Source: JALFST01 sp022779285 (GTDB taxonomy: Bacteria > Bacillota > Clostridia > Tissierellales > Peptoniphilaceae). From it: a stretch of 64,000 bases of DNA. The position numbers were made by a program, and so were the translations under genes. The stretch lies in assembly GCA_050313895.1 (NCBI GenBank), contig JBNPMI010000005.1. One strand, 5' to 3'. Shown here piece by piece: positions 8,402 to 16,917 of this stretch. Under the pieces are notes generated by a model. The model did not search any database, had not been told where the DNA came from, and saw only the letters and a list, made by a program, of their open reading frames with translations. Each line of letters starts with the position of its first letter. The first letter of the stretch is position 1.

Positions 8402-9537
8402 GTCAGATGATCAAAAGAGGCGTTTTACTTGCGAATACCGGGGAAGACAACACTTCAGGAGATGCCAATACCTTAAATCAGACCGGAACGGGTAATACAG
8501 GAATCAGCTCCGGTACCGGCACTACGAGTACGGGGACTCCGGGCACCGGAGCATCGGTAGCCAACAAACCGAAGCTGATTATCTCCAATTATAAATTGAC
8601 TCCGGAAATGCCGAAGGCAGGTGAAGAATTCACAATGAACCTGACCTTTTACAACACGAATTCGGTCAAGTCCGTGCGTAATATTAAGATTTCGCTCAAC
8701 GGGTCGGAAATCGGACAAACGGCGGAAGGAAAAAGCGCGTCGGGATCCGTCTTCAGTCCGGTCAATTCTTCCAATACATTTTATATTAAAAAGATTATGC
8801 CCGGCAAAACGAATGAAAAAGAAATTAAGCTGAAAACCGTTCCGAATGCTGTTGCGCAAAACTACACAATGAACATCAGCTTTGAGTATGAAGACATCGA
8901 AGGCAATGAATTTACCGCTACCGAGGTGATCGGTATTCCTGTTGTGCAAACCTCTGAGGTTCTTCTGGGAGAAGCCAAGGTCGGCGGTGAAATGGGCAGT
9001 GAAAATTTACAGGTGGGTGCGCCGGTTCCCATTGATCTCGATTTTTATAATACGGGAAAGGATACATTGACCAATTTCATGGTCACGATCGAGGGACAGG
9101 GGTTTCGCATTGAGGAATCTCCACGTTATTTTGTGGGCAATTTTGCTCCGGGATCCTCTGATCACTATTCCGCATCCATTACGGCAGAAGAAGCGGGAAA
9201 AATTCAAGGCAATATCGTAATTACGTATGAAGATTCAGCCGGAGAGTCGCATCGCAAGGAGATGCCGATTCAGGCAACACTGACGGATACGGTCGCCTCG
9301 GTGCCGGATGGCTTTGAGATCGATCCCGAGACCGGAAATCTCATCAATCATACGACAGGAGAGACATTGGATCCTGTCACGATGATGCCGGTTGAAGCGG
9401 GAAAAAGCGGCAAACTTCCATTTTCTCCTCTGTGGCTTGTCCTTGTAGGGTGTGTTTTGATTTTGGGAATCGTGCTGTTTTTCCGCCATCGTCATAAGAA
9501 AAAAATTCGTGAGCAGGAGCTTGAGATCGATGCGTAG
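8398..9537 (+). CDS. CARDB-like extracellular protein with C-terminal membrane anchor
   Basis: 379 residues. An S/T/G/N-rich stretch (about 13-58) is followed by two repeated beta-rich units, each opening with a 'peptide/alpha-galactosidase/CARDB' style pattern (ISNYKLTPEMPKAGEEFTMN and later LQVGAPVPIDLDFYNTGKD), then one C-terminal membrane helix (LWLVLVGCVLILGIVLFF-like, about 344-362) and a short basic tail. This arrangement fits the S-layer/CARDB-type proteins often encoded between MacB-like ATPase and permease genes in Clostridia, probably an accessory or adaptor part of the exporter. Oddly, no N-terminal signal peptide is visible although the bulk should lie outside the cell. The ATG overlaps the ATPase stop by four bases. 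Confidence 0.7.
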   Translation: MSQMIKRGVLLANTGEDNTSGDANTLNQTGTGNTGISSGTGTTSTGTPGTGASVANKPKLIISNYKLTPEMPKAGEEFTMNLTFYNTNSVKSVRNIKISLNGSEIGQTAEGKSASGSVFSPVNSSNTFYIKKIMPGKTNEKEIKLKTVPNAVAQNYTMNISFEYEDIEGNEFTATEVIGIPVVQTSEVLLGEAKVGGEMGSENLQVGAPVPIDLDFYNTGKDTLTNFMVTIEGQGFRIEESPRYFVGNFAPGSSDHYSASITAEEAGKIQGNIVITYEDSAGESHRKEMPIQATLTDTVASVPDGFEIDPETGNLINHTTGETLDPVTMMPVEAGKSGKLPFSPLWLVLVGCVLILGIVLFFRHRHKKKIREQELEIDA

Positions 9538-10927
9538 CCGTGATCTGTTTCAACTGGCATGGAGAAATCTTATGCGCCGAAAATCACGTACTTTTCTCAC
9601 GATTCTCAGCGTGGTTATCGGCGCTGTCTCCATTATCATTATGCTATCCTTGGGATTTGGAATGCAAAAGCAGCAAAAAGAAGCATTTGAGCAGTTTACC
9701 ATGCTTTCTACCGTTCAAGTTTCTCCTACGAATTACTATGATCCATATAATCCTCCTAAATCCAAGAAGGGGTTTATTACAGACGAAGTGATTCAGGAAA
9801 TCAAAGCGCTTCCTCAAGTAAAAGGGGTGCTTCCTTCGATACGGGTGGATGCTCAAATTGCATTGAAGGATAAGAAGCGGACGCTTGTCGGACAGGAAAT
9901 TATGGCGGTAGATTTCTCCGGTCTGGATCCGTCTGAAACCGTATTTGCTGACGGCGGATTTCCTACAAATCCAAAGCAAAATACCTTTATCATCGGATCT
10001 CGTGTCGATGTTTATAAAACGGTGCGAGTTCCCGGTCAGCCGAATCCGGATATGCAGCCGGATTCGGAGTATGATTGGAACAAGGGAAAGTTTTATGTGG
10101 AATTGACAGGCAGCGGAGCGCCTTCCGGGCCATATGATAATGCAGGATCCATGCCGGGGATCAATGCCGAAAAAACGGAAAAAATCCCGATGCTCTATGG
10201 CGGACGCTTTCAAAAATCGGATTCGCTTCAGCCGTATAATATCTATATTTCGATGGAAACGCGTGAGCGCATCCTGAAAGCTCAGGAGAAGCTGGCATCG
10301 GAGGCGGAGAAGTCACAAAACGGAGAAAACATTCCAAAGAAACAAAAGCCGAAAAAGGTATATTATGATCAGCTGCTTGTACGTGTCAAGGAATCCAGGG
10401 ATACTGGCACAGTGACGGAAGCGATCAACAAGATGGGCTTGTCCGCATATTCGGATGAGGCCATGCTGGAAAATCAAAAAAAATCCATGCAAACTCTTCA
10501 GTTGATTCTGGGAGGCATCGGCTCGGTTGCATTATTGGTGGCATCCATCGGTATTGCAAATACCATGCTGATGTCGATTTATGAGAGAAAAAAAGAAATC
10601 GGAGTTATGAAGGTCATCGGTGCTCAGCTCCGTGATGTCAGACGCATGTTTCTGGTGGAATCCATGATGATCGGAACGCTGGGAGGATTATTCGGTATAT
10701 TCTCCTCCTATGGCATATCTGCTCTGATCAATCAGGTGGCAGGCAAAATGTCTGAGGATCTCATGAATATGGGGGCCGAGTCCGGCACATCCATCAGCTA
10801 TATTCCTATATGGCTTCCGTTTGCCGCATTTGCTTTCTCGGCTCTCGTCGGACTCTTAGCAGGATACATTCCGGCCAAGCGGGCTACCGATGTTTCGGCG
10901 ATTGAAGCGATACGTTCCAATGATTAA
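9530..10927 (+). CDS. MacB/FtsX-type ABC transporter permease
   Basis: 465 residues. A first membrane helix follows the N-terminal LAWRNLMRRKSRTFLTILS signature of the MacB family, then a periplasmic-type core domain of about 290 residues outside the membrane, then three C-terminal helices containing IGIANTMLMSIYERKKEIGVMK, the hallmark FtsX-domain coupling segment. The ATG at 9530 is preferred over a GTG at 9509 because AGGAG lies ten bases before it and relatives begin near this point. It overlaps the upstream gene by eight bases. With the ATPase and the CARDB-like protein it likely forms a mechanotransmission-type exporter complex; substrate not known. Confidence 0.85.
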   Translation: MRSRDLFQLAWRNLMRRKSRTFLTILSVVIGAVSIIIMLSLGFGMQKQQKEAFEQFTMLSTVQVSPTNYYDPYNPPKSKKGFITDEVIQEIKALPQVKGVLPSIRVDAQIALKDKKRTLVGQEIMAVDFSGLDPSETVFADGGFPTNPKQNTFIIGSRVDVYKTVRVPGQPNPDMQPDSEYDWNKGKFYVELTGSGAPSGPYDNAGSMPGINAEKTEKIPMLYGGRFQKSDSLQPYNIYISMETRERILKAQEKLASEAEKSQNGENIPKKQKPKKVYYDQLLVRVKESRDTGTVTEAINKMGLSAYSDEAMLENQKKSMQTLQLILGGIGSVALLVASIGIANTMLMSIYERKKEIGVMKVIGAQLRDVRRMFLVESMMIGTLGGLFGIFSSYGISALINQVAGKMSEDLMNMGAESGTSISYIPIWLPFAAFAFSALVGLLAGYIPAKRATDVSAIEAIRSND

Positions 10928-11098
10928 AGTGCCGGCTTTGGGTGGAGTCCGCTCCGGATCGCAAAATACATGAGAAGCGGCTTCTTACACTTTCCTATGA
11001 CGTGTTGCGAATCCGGAAATCAATTCGGATTCCATTCGCCGTTTAGAGTTTCCGTCAAACAGTGATCGAGAAAACACCGGATTTTTTATGGTCATGTC

Positions 11099-11127
11099 TT
11101 GAATTCTTTTGAAACCTTTGTTATTAT
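11099..11127 (+). promoter_or_regulatory. Promoter of tRNA-Thr
   Basis: TTGAAT (11099-11104) and TATTAT (11122-11127) are 17 bases apart, placing the start of transcription about nine bases before the tRNA. The stretch from 10928 to here shows no gene and no clear terminator for the permease. Confidence 0.55.
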
Positions 11128-11142
11128 ATTCAGGTAATGCAT

Positions 11143-11215
11143 GCCGGCATAGCTCAATTGGTAGAGCATCTGAATCGTAATCAGAGGGTTGAGGGTTCAA
11201 GTCCTTTTGCCGGCT
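11143..11215 (+). tRNA. tRNA-Thr (anticodon CGT)
   Basis: A 73-base cloverleaf: acceptor GCCGGCA pairs with TGCCGGC; D arm GCTC..GAGC; anticodon stem TCTGA/TCAGA enclosing loop ATCGTAA, so the anticodon is CGT reading ACG; T arm with TTCAAGT loop; discriminator T. CCA is not encoded. A single gene, not part of a cluster. The T discriminator matches the TGGA bulge of the thrS T-box. Confidence 0.93.
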
Positions 11216-11224
11216 TATAAGTAG

Positions 11225-11258
11225 AAACCGCTTGAAATCAACGTTTCAGGCGGTTTTT
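11225..11258 (+). terminator. Terminator after tRNA-Thr
   Basis: AAACCGCTTGAAA pairs with TTTCAGGCGGTTT (one G-T pair) across a short loop and ends in TTTTT. Confidence 0.8.
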
Positions 11259-11761
11259 GTTTGTCTGTTTTCATCACGATGATTATGGTTGGTCACCACT
11301 TTAAAAGGATTGATTTTGTCCATGGCGCTCCTGGCCTCTTCTTTTATCCGTTCAATATGGTAGCGGCAGGAGCTTTTTTGATAGGATAGCGAAAACGTCA
11401 ATCGGAGTCGAGAATACCATTGGCTCTGAAATTCTTTGCAAGAAATTCATGGGAAAAGATTTCCGGTACAAAAACCGCGGCATATTATGTGGATCACAAA
11501 GGAAGCAAGCATCAAGCATGAAATTTCATTGAAAAAAAGAGAAAACGATAAAAAAAAAAGAGAAGCTTTTAGAAGCGATTGGGAAGTGCTTTTGATTGGG
11601 CTTCTAATATGGATGTTCAGATAAAACATGATGAATATGGCAATGTATGAATGCGGCGACAAGGAAATGGATAGCCGGGATGCTGAAAGAATCGTCCTCA
11701 TCCGACCGGCGGTTAGTGCAGCAGAACGGATTCTCCGGGTTCAGGACGAGGACGACTCCTC
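11259..11761. other. Gene-free stretch, possibly decayed
   Basis: About 500 bases without a convincing gene. Short open frames exist on both strands, but none has a good start with family resemblance. On the minus strand, fragments reading AVFVPEIFSHEFLAKNF and then, after a stop and frame change, FSLSYQKSS and ERIKEEARSAMDKINPF look like the tail of a protein broken by frameshift. I cannot name its family. Confidence 0.4.
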
Positions 11762-11785
11762 AAGAAAGAGGAAAGACTCTTTTTT
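11762..11785. terminator. Short hairpin at the 3' end of the minus-strand operon
   Basis: AAAGAG and CTCTTT pair around a six-base loop just past the stop codon of the nicotinamidase-like gene. The T run is strong on the plus strand and weak on the minus strand, so it may act in both directions. Confidence 0.5.
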
Positions 11786-11786
11786 T

Positions 11787-12308
11787 CTATTCATCAATTT
11801 GAATTTGATTTTGTTTCATTACGGACAGAGCCTCTGCATGAGATTTGGGCGTGATGCCTGCGCATCCCCTGGAATCCACTCGGATGGGAACCTCAGGCAG
11901 GAAGGCTTTGGCGATCAGCACGTTTGATATCACACAGATATCGGTACACAGTCCGAGAAAGGTGATTTCCTCGATAGGATCTTCTTCATTTAGCCGCAGC
12001 AACAAAGGACCCAGATCCTTTGAACCGAAGGTTGTTTTTAAGAGAGGAGAGGTTTTCCGCATTTTCTCAAGCTCCGATTGGAGTTCCCATCCCTTTGACC
12101 CCCGAATACAGTGAGGCACGGGTAAATTTTTGCCCTCTTGTGTTTCCAAATAATTCGCCGCATGGGTATCCTGCGTAAACAAAACGGTTCCTGCAAATGT
12201 TGAAACTCGTTGAAGCACATGAGGGACAATGCCTTGAGCTTCCGGAGATCCCAGGGCACCGTCAATAAAATCATTTTGCATATCAATGACAATGAGCAGC
12301 TTTTGCAT
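11787..12308 (-). CDS. Nicotinamidase-like cysteine hydrolase
   Basis: 173 residues of the isochorismatase-like hydrolase fold. The expected triad is visible as D9 (VIDMQNDFIDG), K91 (LLKTTFGS) and the nucleophile C125 (GLCTDICVISN). The segment PVPHCIRGSKGWEL resembles the PncA metal/substrate region, with D47 and H49 in TQDTHAANY as possible metal ligands. A nicotinamidase would turn nicotinamide into nicotinate for NAD salvage, and the operon begins with NAD kinase, which agrees; other cysteine hydrolases of this fold cannot be excluded. It is the last gene of the minus-strand run, nine bases after the barstar gene. Confidence 0.78.
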   Translation of the reverse strand: MQKLLIVIDMQNDFIDGALGSPEAQGIVPHVLQRVSTFAGTVLFTQDTHAANYLETQEGKNLPVPHCIRGSKGWELQSELEKMRKTSPLLKTTFGSKDLGPLLLRLNEEDPIEEITFLGLCTDICVISNVLIAKAFLPEVPIRVDSRGCAGITPKSHAEALSVMKQNQIQIDE

Positions 12309-12317
12309 AATTTCTCC

Positions 12318-12593
12318 TTACCAGAATATCTGAATTTCTAAATTGCCTTCCTCTTGTAAATCACCGAATACATCGAGAATTCGCAGGCCATATTCGCCAA
12401 GAAGCTCCGGCAGGGCGCGTGCATGTATCAGTGTGATGTGCAGAGGTTCTTCCATATTCAGGGATAATATCATATCCCATAAAGCATCCAAATTGTGTCC
12501 CATCCATGGAGGTGCGTGGAGCTGTTCCCTTAAATAGGAATAGCTTTTCTCTATGGAAGTCATATTTTGTGCGTCAATCTGAATGGTTTTCAT
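12318..12593 (-). CDS. Barstar-family ribonuclease inhibitor
   Basis: 91 residues with the barstar signature WMGHNLDALWDMI, whose helix plugs the active site of barnase-type RNases in the characterised Bacillus pair, and acidic residues along the binding helix. It starts inside the last codons of the barnase-like gene (20-base overlap), so translation of inhibitor and enzyme is probably coupled. The protein has no signal peptide and should act in the cytosol, guarding against RNase that has not yet been exported. Pairing with the neighbour is strong inference from adjacency and matched families. Confidence 0.88.
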   Translation of the reverse strand: MKTIQIDAQNMTSIEKSYSYLREQLHAPPWMGHNLDALWDMILSLNMEEPLHITLIHARALPELLGEYGLRILDVFGDLQEEGNLEIQIFW

Positions 12594-13116
12594 TGGCCCC
12601 TTCCTTTGTCAGCAACGTAAATGTCTCATAATGATCGCCGGTATAGTAGATCAATCCATCGTTGGAGTATACAAGGCGGAGAGGCCCTCGATCCCGGCCA
12701 TACCCCCCGGCGAGATCCGCTTCAAAGTATTTTCGTCCGGGAGCAGAGGGAAGCCGGCCTTCGCGGTTGCCGAAGCGATCACCGCCGATCACATACCCTT
12801 TTGTATCATGGATCGACCATCCCATTTTATTCGCTTCCGCTTTGGTGATGTAATTTTTTGGAAGCACGCCATATGTGAGAAGATAATTGACCACATCTTC
12901 CAAATCCACATAGCCTTTATCGGAATCCGGCTTCAGAGCATTCCCATGTCTTGTATTCTCAAAGGCGGAAGCCGGCAGAGGTTCTGTTTCGGCGCCCGCC
13001 ATCGTAGAATGGGAATTTTGTAAGGAGTTCGGATGGGACTGACAAGATCCTAAGAGCAAGGCCAGGCATAGAAAGAAGAAAAACGAAAAGAAGCTTCTTT
13101 TTCTATTTTTTTTCAT
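12574..13116 (-). CDS. Barnase-like guanyl-specific ribonuclease, predicted lipoprotein
   Basis: 180 residues. The N-terminus is basic then hydrophobic and ends in a lipobox L22-G23-S24-C25, so it is likely exported and lipid-anchored; residues 26-66 are a flexible linker. The C-terminal domain (about 68-170) matches barnase: LLTYGVLPKNYITKAE (K92), GGDRFGNREGRLP (R118), FEAD (E132, general base), arginines 141-147, and TGDHYETFTLL (H162, general acid). All catalytic positions are present, so activity is expected. Secreted barnase of Bacillus has a normal signal peptide; a lipobox form is less usual. It lies 23 bases after trkH and overlaps the barstar gene. Confidence 0.88.
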   Translation of the reverse strand: MKKNRKRSFFSFFFFLCLALLLGSCQSHPNSLQNSHSTMAGAETEPLPASAFENTRHGNALKPDSDKGYVDLEDVVNYLLTYGVLPKNYITKAEANKMGWSIHDTKGYVIGGDRFGNREGRLPSAPGRKYFEADLAGGYGRDRGPLRLVYSNDGLIYYTGDHYETFTLLTKEGANENHSD

Positions 13117-13139
13117 AATACTCCTTTCCGGGGATGATT

Positions 13140-14582
13140 TCAGTATTTCTTCCAGGTGGAGGGGGTAAAAAGCACCACAACCGGCCAGAGCTCCAATCGT
13201 CCGGCAATCATCCCGAAGGATAGCGCTATCTTAGAGAGAGGAGAGTACCATGCAAAATTATTGATGGGAGAAACACCGCCAAAGCCGGGACCGACATTAT
13301 TGAAGGTGCATGCAACGGAGGAAAAAGCCGTTTCAAAGTCGGGGGCATCCCATGCCACAACGAAGAGAATTATTGAAAAAAGGAGAATATACATTGCCAG
13401 ATAGCTATGCAATCTGCTCATCGCGGCATCCGAGATGCTTTTTTTATTGAATATTGTCAGACTGACCTGATGCGGATCTCTTTCTTTGCGAATGGCGGAG
13501 AGCGCTTTTTTTACATAAATTCCTACGCGAGAGGCCTTGAGTCCTCCTGCTGTGGAGCCGGCACATCCACCGACAAACATACAGAGGTAGAGCATGACAT
13601 GCGCCAATGCAGGCCATTGATCATAATTGGCGGTTGTAAAGCCTGTGGTGGAAATCACGGAGGATACCGTAAAAAACACATCTCGGAATGATGTGGAGAG
13701 GGATTGATACAGGCTTGCGACGTTAAAAAGAATCATGGCGACGCAGAATACAACGATTCCCAAAAAGCAATGCAGCTCTTCATCCTTTAAAAATTCTCTG
13801 ACTTTGCGGGTCATCAGTAAATAGTGGAGATTGAAATTGACCGAAAAAACAAGCATTCCGATCGCGAGCACCCATTGTATATATGGGGAGTAGCTTGCTA
13901 CAGAATCTGACCGAATTCCAAAGCCTCCGGTACCGGCGGTGCCAAAGGCATGACACAGGGCATCAAACAGGCTCATTCCTCCGGCTAATAGAAATCCTGC
14001 TAAGACAGCCGTCAAAATCAGGTAAATCAGGTACAGAATTCGTGCCGTATCGGAAAGCCTGGCCACCAGTTTTCCAAAGGTCGGACCCGGCATCTCCGCT
14101 TTTGCAATTTGCACAGAGCTTGCAGAGGCCTGAGGGAGCAATGCAAGAACCAATATCAAAACGCCCATTCCGCCGATCAAGTGGGTTAGGGAACGCCAAA
14201 AAAGCACAGAGTGATGCAACGTTTCCACATTGAGGGCAACAGAAGAACCGGTCGTAGTCAGCCCTGAGGCAGTCTCAAAAAAAGCGTCAATCATCGTGGG
14301 AAAATCGCCGCTCAAATAGAGAGGCAATGACCCGATCAGCGAAAATAGAATCCAGAGCGCAGCACAGATCACCAGACCCTCGCGTGCATAAAATTTCATA
14401 TTGACGGGTCGAATTCGGGAAAAGCTCCATAGTGAAAGGCAGATGAGAACGGAAAGGATCCATGAGACGACTACATGGACAGGCTCTTGATAGAGCAGCG
14501 AAACAAAAAGAGGCAGACAAAGCACCCCCGCAAAGGTGAGTGTTGCCCGATTTAGAACATAAAGAACCACTTTCTTATTCAT
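13140..14582 (-). CDS. trkH: Trk/Ktr-type potassium uptake channel subunit
   Basis: 480-residue integral membrane protein with the four pseudo-repeated pore segments of the TrkH/KtrB superfamily: SGLTTTGSS, GTAGTGGFGI, SVISTTGFTT and TFNNVGPGFG, each carrying the selectivity-filter glycine. About ten hydrophobic spans are visible, starting near residue 10. It moves potassium into the cell under control of the cytosolic TrkA-type subunit encoded directly upstream; the two genes overlap by four bases (ATGA), a strong sign of a coupled pair. The length suits the TrkH branch. Confidence 0.92.
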   Translation of the reverse strand: MNKKVVLYVLNRATLTFAGVLCLPLFVSLLYQEPVHVVVSWILSVLICLSLWSFSRIRPVNMKFYAREGLVICAALWILFSLIGSLPLYLSGDFPTMIDAFFETASGLTTTGSSVALNVETLHHSVLFWRSLTHLIGGMGVLILVLALLPQASASSVQIAKAEMPGPTFGKLVARLSDTARILYLIYLILTAVLAGFLLAGGMSLFDALCHAFGTAGTGGFGIRSDSVASYSPYIQWVLAIGMLVFSVNFNLHYLLMTRKVREFLKDEELHCFLGIVVFCVAMILFNVASLYQSLSTSFRDVFFTVSSVISTTGFTTANYDQWPALAHVMLYLCMFVGGCAGSTAGGLKASRVGIYVKKALSAIRKERDPHQVSLTIFNKKSISDAAMSRLHSYLAMYILLFSIILFVVAWDAPDFETAFSSVACTFNNVGPGFGGVSPINNFAWYSPLSKIALSFGMIAGRLELWPVVVLFTPSTWKKY

Positions 14583-15940
14583 GCATGAATCCTCAGAAAA
14601 TCATTTAAATCTCCGGCACTTACATCCTTTGAGACAATTAAAACTCTGTCTCCGGAGCAGATATGCGTGCCCCCTGAAGGAAAAATGAGCTCTCCGTTTC
14701 GAGCAATGGCGACCACAAGGATTCCGCTGCGAAGGGGAATATCGCTTAGAGGCCGGTTGAGTGCACGAAATGTATCCTTTACAAAAAATTGCATGATCTC
14801 TACGGATTCATCCTCCAGACGATAGAGAGCCTCTATATTCGAGCTGTTCTGGGCATTACTGATCGAGCGCACATAGCGGATAACGGCTGTGGCACCCAAT
14901 TTGGCGGGCAAGAGAATAGACTGGATCTCAAGGGATTTTGCCAGCGGAATCAGCGTGGGTCTGCTGATTTTCGTGATTGTACGCGGAACGCCGATCTTTT
15001 GTGCGGACAGAGAAAGCATGATATTTTCTTCATCGATTCCTGTCATCGCAATGACACAGTCGTAGGCGCTCATATTTTCCTCTAAGAGCAAATTTTGATC
15101 CGTACCGTCACCGAGGATAATTTCTACGTTGTGATAATCACATGCCAGATTACGTGCCGTTGTGGGATTGTTTTCGATCACTTTCAGATGCTTAGAGGTT
15201 TTTCGATGAAGGTCAAGAGTATATTTTGTAATGCGGCCGCCTCCGATGATCAAGCAGGATCGAATGGAATGGCGGGCATTCATCTCCCTATACAGCCGTT
15301 TCATATCCTCCGGATCTCCAAGAAGATAAATGTGTTGTCCTGCCTTCAGCTCCGTATTTCCGGACGGAATCATGGTTTCGTTCCGGTCCTGTATGGCACA
15401 GATGATCAGACCGGGAAATTTCTGTCGAAATCGGATCAGAGAAATGCCGGCGAGAATGGAGTTTTCCCGGATGGCCAGCTGAACCATATGTACATGTCCC
15501 TGTAAAAAGGACTCGACACTGAGCGCGGCAGGAAACTGCAGGGTGCGGTAAATTTCCCGTGCAGCCTCGCGATCCGGATTGACCATAAAATTTATGCCGA
15601 GGTTTCGATAGGAAAATCCCATGTGGTCCGCATATTCCGGTGTACGCACTCGGGCAACGGTGTACTTTGCACCCAAATGAGAGGCGATAACACACGCGAT
15701 GATGTTGATTTCATCCTGATCGGTCAACGCGATAAACATATCTGCTTTGTCAACGCCGGCTTCTTTCTGAATTTCAAAAAACGAACCGTTTCCTTCAATG
15801 CCTGCAAGATCCGCAGTATCCAGCATATCCTGCAATCGATCCGGATCTTTTTCAATTAGAATGATTTCATGCCCATTTTGCACTAAGCTTTCACAAACCT
15901 CGCGGCCCATTTTTCCGGCACCTACGATGACTATCTTCAT
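14579..15940 (-). CDS. trkA: Trk system potassium uptake regulatory protein
   Basis: 453 residues built from two RCK units. The first opens with the Rossmann motif IVIVGAGKMGREV and the second with CLIIGGGRITKYTLDL near the middle; each is followed by a TrkA-C domain, the last one near the C-terminus (SGDRVLIVS). It binds nucleotides and gates the TrkH channel. The start at 15940 is preferred over an open frame reaching 16018, since AAGGAA lies just before this ATG and the Rossmann fold begins at once. Its stop overlaps the trkH start. Confidence 0.92.
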   Translation of the reverse strand: MKIVIVGAGKMGREVCESLVQNGHEIILIEKDPDRLQDMLDTADLAGIEGNGSFFEIQKEAGVDKADMFIALTDQDEINIIACVIASHLGAKYTVARVRTPEYADHMGFSYRNLGINFMVNPDREAAREIYRTLQFPAALSVESFLQGHVHMVQLAIRENSILAGISLIRFRQKFPGLIICAIQDRNETMIPSGNTELKAGQHIYLLGDPEDMKRLYREMNARHSIRSCLIIGGGRITKYTLDLHRKTSKHLKVIENNPTTARNLACDYHNVEIILGDGTDQNLLLEENMSAYDCVIAMTGIDEENIMLSLSAQKIGVPRTITKISRPTLIPLAKSLEIQSILLPAKLGATAVIRYVRSISNAQNSSNIEALYRLEDESVEIMQFFVKDTFRALNRPLSDIPLRSGILVVAIARNGELIFPSGGTHICSGDRVLIVSKDVSAGDLNDFLRIHA

Positions 15941-15981
15941 GACATTCCTTTCCAGACAAATCCTTTTCTTGCATTGTAACA

Positions 15982-16782
15982 CTAAAAAAGCTTTTCTCTC
16001 AGGTTTCTCCAATACCAATTCGGCTCAAAGCTGATTCGATGAATCAATTGATCGGGCTCGTGAATCAGAATTCTTCTGATTCCGAAAAAGCGGCATCGAA
16101 CTCCGTCATATTGGATTTCAATCCGGTCCATATCCGCTTCATCAAAACGCAGAGCCGCTTGCGTAGTAGATGGAACAACAACGGAGGCGGGAAGAGCATC
16201 ATAGGATTTTGAACGGATCGGGGACATCATAGTCAGTTGATATCCGTTCAGCGACTGATGCAGGATGGAGCCTCCCGCAGAGAGATTATGTGCGGTAGAG
16301 CCGGATGGGGTCGATGCCATTAAACCGTCGCCCGAGGTGCGTATAAAAGGGTGATTGTCAATCGATAAATCCAGAACGAGCAGCTTTTGATCCGAAGGCC
16401 GAATCAAAAGCTCATTGACAGCAAGAAGACGATATGTCCAGGAAGTGGTTTCGACATCAGCGGAAATCAACGACAATCGATCAAGGCGAAAATTTCCCTC
16501 AATGTATTGATTGAGATAATATTCCATATTTGTAAGATCAATTTCCTGAAAAAAACCGACACGGCCGGTATTGATACCGAGAAAGGGAATGGGGGAAAAA
16601 TCGGTCATGTGAACTGCTCGAAGAAAGGAGCCGTCGCCGCCCATGACAATATTGCATTGCGCTTCCTCATTATAGTAACGACTGATCGCATATCCTTTGT
16701 TTAAGAAAAATTGCTCAGTCCGATCCTTATTTTTGATGGAACGGGCATTGGGCTTTACAAACAGATTGACAACCTTTTTCAT
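15982..16782 (-). CDS. nadK: NAD kinase
   Basis: Phosphorylates NAD to NADP; 266 residues, usual for short Gram-positive enzymes. Diagnostic motifs are GGDGSFLRAV (catalytic aspartate), GINTGRVGFF, and STPSGSTAHNLSAGG, which corresponds to the conserved TPTGSTAY nucleotide-binding loop. The ATG at 16782 is chosen because AAAGGAG precedes it; the longer frame to 16878 crosses the promoter. It heads the minus-strand run nadK-trkA-trkH-RNase-barstar-hydrolase and is read from the promoter at 16803-16831. Confidence 0.92.
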   Translation of the reverse strand: MKKVVNLFVKPNARSIKNKDRTEQFFLNKGYAISRYYNEEAQCNIVMGGDGSFLRAVHMTDFSPIPFLGINTGRVGFFQEIDLTNMEYYLNQYIEGNFRLDRLSLISADVETTSWTYRLLAVNELLIRPSDQKLLVLDLSIDNHPFIRTSGDGLMASTPSGSTAHNLSAGGSILHQSLNGYQLTMMSPIRSKSYDALPASVVVPSTTQAALRFDEADMDRIEIQYDGVRCRFFGIRRILIHEPDQLIHRISFEPNWYWRNLREKLF

Positions 16783-16802
16783 CGCATCTCCTTTAGAGTG
16801 AC

Positions 16803-16831
16803 AATATAAATTATATAATTTTATCACACAA
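16803..16831 (-). promoter_or_regulatory. Promoter of the nadK-trk-barnase run
   Basis: On the minus strand TTGTGT (16831-16826) and TATATT (16808-16803) are 17 bases apart, about 20 bases before the nadK ATG, leaving a very short leader. It is back to back with the promoter of the non-coding RNA on the plus strand. Confidence 0.55.
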
Positions 16832-16882
16832 TCTTGAGGACCGCTATGTTTGGGGACAGTGAGACGGATTTTGAGCAAACGC

Positions 16883-16911
16883 TTGCAAATCCATGCATGG
16901 ATTGATATACT
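16883..16911 (+). promoter_or_regulatory. Promoter of the structured RNA
   Basis: TTGCAA (16883-16888) and TATACT (16906-16911) are 17 bases apart. A start 6-7 bases later falls at 16917-16918, which is the first base of the closing stem of the RNA. Confidence 0.7.
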
Positions 16912-16917
16912 ATATAC

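Noticed and set aside
11259..11640. Possible transposase tail on the minus strand
   Set aside because: Fragments such as FSLSYQKSS and INPFKVV are suggestive but too short and broken to assign to a family; left as a decayed stretch.
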